Source: Paenibacillus lupini
GTDB lineage: Bacteria > Bacillota > Bacilli > Paenibacillales > Paenibacillaceae
NCBI RefSeq assembly: GCF_011761355.1
Contig: NZ_JAASRW010000002.1
Coordinates: 620,001 to 684,000, forward strand
Direction: 5' to 3'
Length of the DNA: 64,000 nt
Made by a program: the position numbers and the translations under genes. The stretch's first letter is position 1; every line of letters begins with the position of its first letter. Below are positions 62,007-64,000 of this stretch, piece after piece. The notes beneath the pieces are model-generated. The model was not told the origin of the DNA. It saw only the letters and a list, made by a program, of their open reading frames with translations, and made no database searches.

Positions 62007-64000
62007 TTATTTCCCCACCTTCACATGTTGAGAAGGCGGAGACTTACCGGTGTCATTTTCCGAGATGACATAAAATGATCCGGTTGTAAGTGGTGAGGCA
62101 TATTCAAAGCTTGGATTTTGTGTTGCTCCAACCTCGACGTATTTGCCATCGTTATTTGCACTGTAGAACACATGATACTTAGTTACGTACTCTGCATCCG
62201 AGTTCGAGTTCCAGGTTAACAGAACACTTAAAGCGGTTTGTGTCGCAACTAAGCCGCTTGGAGCAGAAGGAGGGGCTAAATCAGGATGCTCCGTTCCTCC
62301 ATCCGTACCACCTGATCCATCACCAGGCATACCTGGAATAACAGGAGTAGTTGATGATGAACCATTGCCGAACTGTACTACTTGACTAGCTGCGGATTCC
62401 TTGCCAGCAACGTCTACCGCTGTAACATAGAAGCCGTAGCTTTGGTTGCCAGATACATTGATTTTCACTTTCAGCTCATCGCCAACTAGGATGGAAGCCC
62501 CAAGCTTCTGAGCAGATGCTTGATTAATGGATTGGTAGATCCTGTAGCCGACAATATCCTTTTCCGTTCCACCAGTAAAGGTCAACATGACAACGCCGGA
62601 GCCAATTGACTGAAGCTTCACGTTGCTTGGCGCGTTTGGCGCATTGCCATCATCTACACGTGGATCCTTTTTGGATGGCGCATTTGTATCTGCATCAGCA
62701 GGTAAATAGGATTCAATCGGCTTTCTGCTGCTAGCCGGAATCTTCTCTTGTGCAGCTCTGATCTCATCCATCAATTCATCGAGCGGTTTCTTACGTTTAA
62801 TAACAATTTGCTCTCTAACCATATCCGCCGGTGTTGCCGGATTTGGAACATAATTGACGCCGTTGAACGGAATGTACGCCATTTTCACTAAGGCATCATC
62901 TGTTTCTTTAGGCAAGTATTTTTTGTTGAACCAATCCGTTACAAGCTTACCCGATTCCTTTGTCAACTGACTAGGAAGCTTACCGCTTGCACTCGAGACA
63001 GTAGCTTTTACAAGACCGGAAGGTCTTTCGAATTCTTTTGAAGGGAAGAGATCCGGTTTTGCTTTCGTAATTTCATTCATCATGAGGGACCAAATCGAAC
63101 GCGCCCGTTTCTTGCCATCAGTAGACAAGGAGTGAATTTGTTCCTCATAACCTGCCCATACGCCAAGTGTAATGTCAGGTGTAAAGCCCATAAACCATAC
63201 ATCGCCATAACTTTGAGTTGAACCGGTTTTACCTGCTACAGGAATTTTACCGTATTGCTTGAAGTCCGATGTTAGAGAATGCGCTGTACCTTGACCACTC
63301 GAGATAACCGTCTTCAGCATATCTGTCACGAGGAACGCCGTTTGAGGCGAGAATACCTGTTTTGGTGTTTCTTTATGCTCGAAGACAGGTTTGCCGTTCG
63401 CATCAGTAATACGTTGAATCATATAAGCATCGTTGAAGACGCCTTTGTTTGGAATAGCGCCGTATGCATTGGTCAGTTCTTCAACGGATACGCCGATGCT
63501 GAGGCCACCGATTACACCGGTTTGTGCATTATCATCCTGTGGTTGAAGCGTTGTAATACCCAGCTCGCGGGAAAACTTCCATGCGCCTTTGATCGTGACA
63601 TCATCAAGGAAGATTTTGATTGCCGGCAAGTTAAGTGAGCGATTAAGCGCTTCGCGTGCCGTTACAAGACCCAAATATCGATTAGTCGAGTTTTTCGGAA
63701 TATGGAAGCCCTTTTGACCATCCTTCAAGACAACCGGGGCATCATCCACGATACTAGCAGGCTGGATCAAGCCTTTATCAATTGCAGGTAAATAAGCAGC
63801 GATGGTCTTCATCGTTGAACCAGGCTGACGTGTCATCTGGGTAGCAAAGTTCATTTGCTCCTCGTAGAAGTCACGGCCCTCGAGCATACTGAGAATCGCA
63901 CCAGTCTTATGGTCGATCATGACAGCTGCTGTCTGTTCAAGACCCTTCTCCTTGCTGAATGGCGAAAAGTTTTTATCGTCTGCAGCTATGGTATGCATGA
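62007..64000 (-). CDS. Class A penicillin-binding protein, C-terminal part with two Fn3 domains
   Basis: About 660 residues of a PBP1A-like protein entering from the right edge; the membrane anchor and glycosyltransferase domain are outside. The transpeptidase domain has SxxK (PGSTMK), SxN (SLN) and KTG (GKTGST). It is followed by a Lys/Pro-rich linker and two fibronectin type III domains (NAPSNVKLQSIGSGVVMLTF; PSGLVATQTALSVLLTWNS), which are common in Bacillales PBP1. It cross-links peptidoglycan. The first visible Met is not evidence of a start. The stop is 2 bases from the palindromic element. Confidence 0.95.
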   Translation of the reverse strand, partial: MHTIAADDKNFSPFSKEKGLEQTAAVMIDHKTGAILSMLEGRDFYEEQMNFATQMTRQPGSTMKTIAAYLPAIDKGLIQPASIVDDAPVVLKDGQKGFHIPKNSTNRYLGLVTAREALNRSLNLPAIKIFLDDVTIKGAWKFSRELGITTLQPQDDNAQTGVIGGLSIGVSVEELTNAYGAIPNKGVFNDAYMIQRITDANGKPVFEHKETPKQVFSPQTAFLVTDMLKTVISSGQGTAHSLTSDFKQYGKIPVAGKTGSTQSYGDVWFMGFTPDITLGVWAGYEEQIHSLSTDGKKRARSIWSLMMNEITKAKPDLFPSKEFERPSGLVKATVSSASGKLPSQLTKESGKLVTDWFNKKYLPKETDDALVKMAYIPFNGVNYVPNPATPADMVREQIVIKRKKPLDELMDEIRAAQEKIPASSRKPIESYLPADADTNAPSKKDPRVDDGNAPNAPSNVKLQSIGSGVVMLTFTGGTEKDIVGYRIYQSINQASAQKLGASILVGDELKVKINVSGNQSYGFYVTAVDVAGKESAASQVVQFGNGSSSTTPVIPGMPGDGSGGTDGGTEHPDLAPPSAPSGLVATQTALSVLLTWNSNSDAEYVTKYHVFYSANNDGKYVEVGATQNPSFEYASPLTTGSFYVISENDTGKSPPSQHVKVGK

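Overview
The window looks like chromosome of a spore-forming, low-to-moderate GC Firmicute of the Paenibacillaceae (Paenibacillus or a close relative). The evidence is: three S-layer-homology (SLH) type proteins, YesMN-type two-component sugar regulation, a Bacillus-halodurans-type RNase HI, Bacillus-like SpeA, CcpA, AcuA/AcuC and AcsA, small UPF/DUF families typical of Bacillales, strong AGGAGG ribosome sites, and frequent GTG/TTG starts. No phage, IS or CRISPR module is visible. Both ends are cut through genes: an efflux adaptor at the left and a class A penicillin-binding protein at the right.

Bases 1-17000. A MacAB-like export operon (adaptor, FtsX permease, ATPase, then an importer-type solute-binding lipoprotein) is followed by a 2H phosphoesterase, a tRNA trio (fMet, CAT/Ile2-like, Leu-TAA), RNase HI and uracil-DNA glycosylase. 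A leftward block then carries an SLH protein, a seven-gene CDP-sugar cluster (glycosyltransferase, CDP-glucose synthase, 4,6-dehydratase, C-methyltransferase, 3,5-epimerase, acyltransferase, reductase) and a CDF metal exporter. The sugar genes predict a C-methyl-branched 6-deoxy sugar for a surface glycan.

Bases 17000-34000. A sugar ABC importer (leftward) faces its probable YesM/YesN regulators (rightward); a near-consensus CcpA cre site lies between them, and three tandem 68-bp repeats separate kinase and regulator. Next come an SLH-anchored serine hydrolase, a collagen-like protein beside a tRNA-Val, a cupin, and a leftward group of two type-1-copper proteins plus an ECF sigma/anti-sigma pair. 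Small conserved proteins and a metallo-beta-lactamase-fold enzyme follow.

Bases 34000-50600. Arginine decarboxylase, an MFS exporter, a YitT membrane protein, an ABC drug exporter with its TetR repressor (two palindromic operators bracket a textbook sigma-A promoter), an RND efflux pump, 6-phosphogluconate dehydrogenase, shikimate kinase and a divergent EPSP synthase.

Bases 50600-64000. A fused PTS permease (IICBA) translationally coupled to a complete Enzyme I, with a leader full of hairpin repeats related to those at 22.2 kb. Then DJ-1/PfpI and VanZ-like proteins, ccpA-mtnN, acuC-acuA divergent from acsA, and the C-terminal part of a penicillin-binding protein followed by a compact palindromic element.

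The least explained signals are: the dispersed hairpin repeat shared by the 22.2 kb and 50.7 kb loci, each abutting a Shine-Dalgarno; the AbrB-like domain at the end of an ABC ATPase; a probable CUG-initiated glycosyltransferase; the three-part SLH/COG4315/cupredoxin protein beside an ECF sigma factor; and the 143-bp palindromic element at 61.9 kb.
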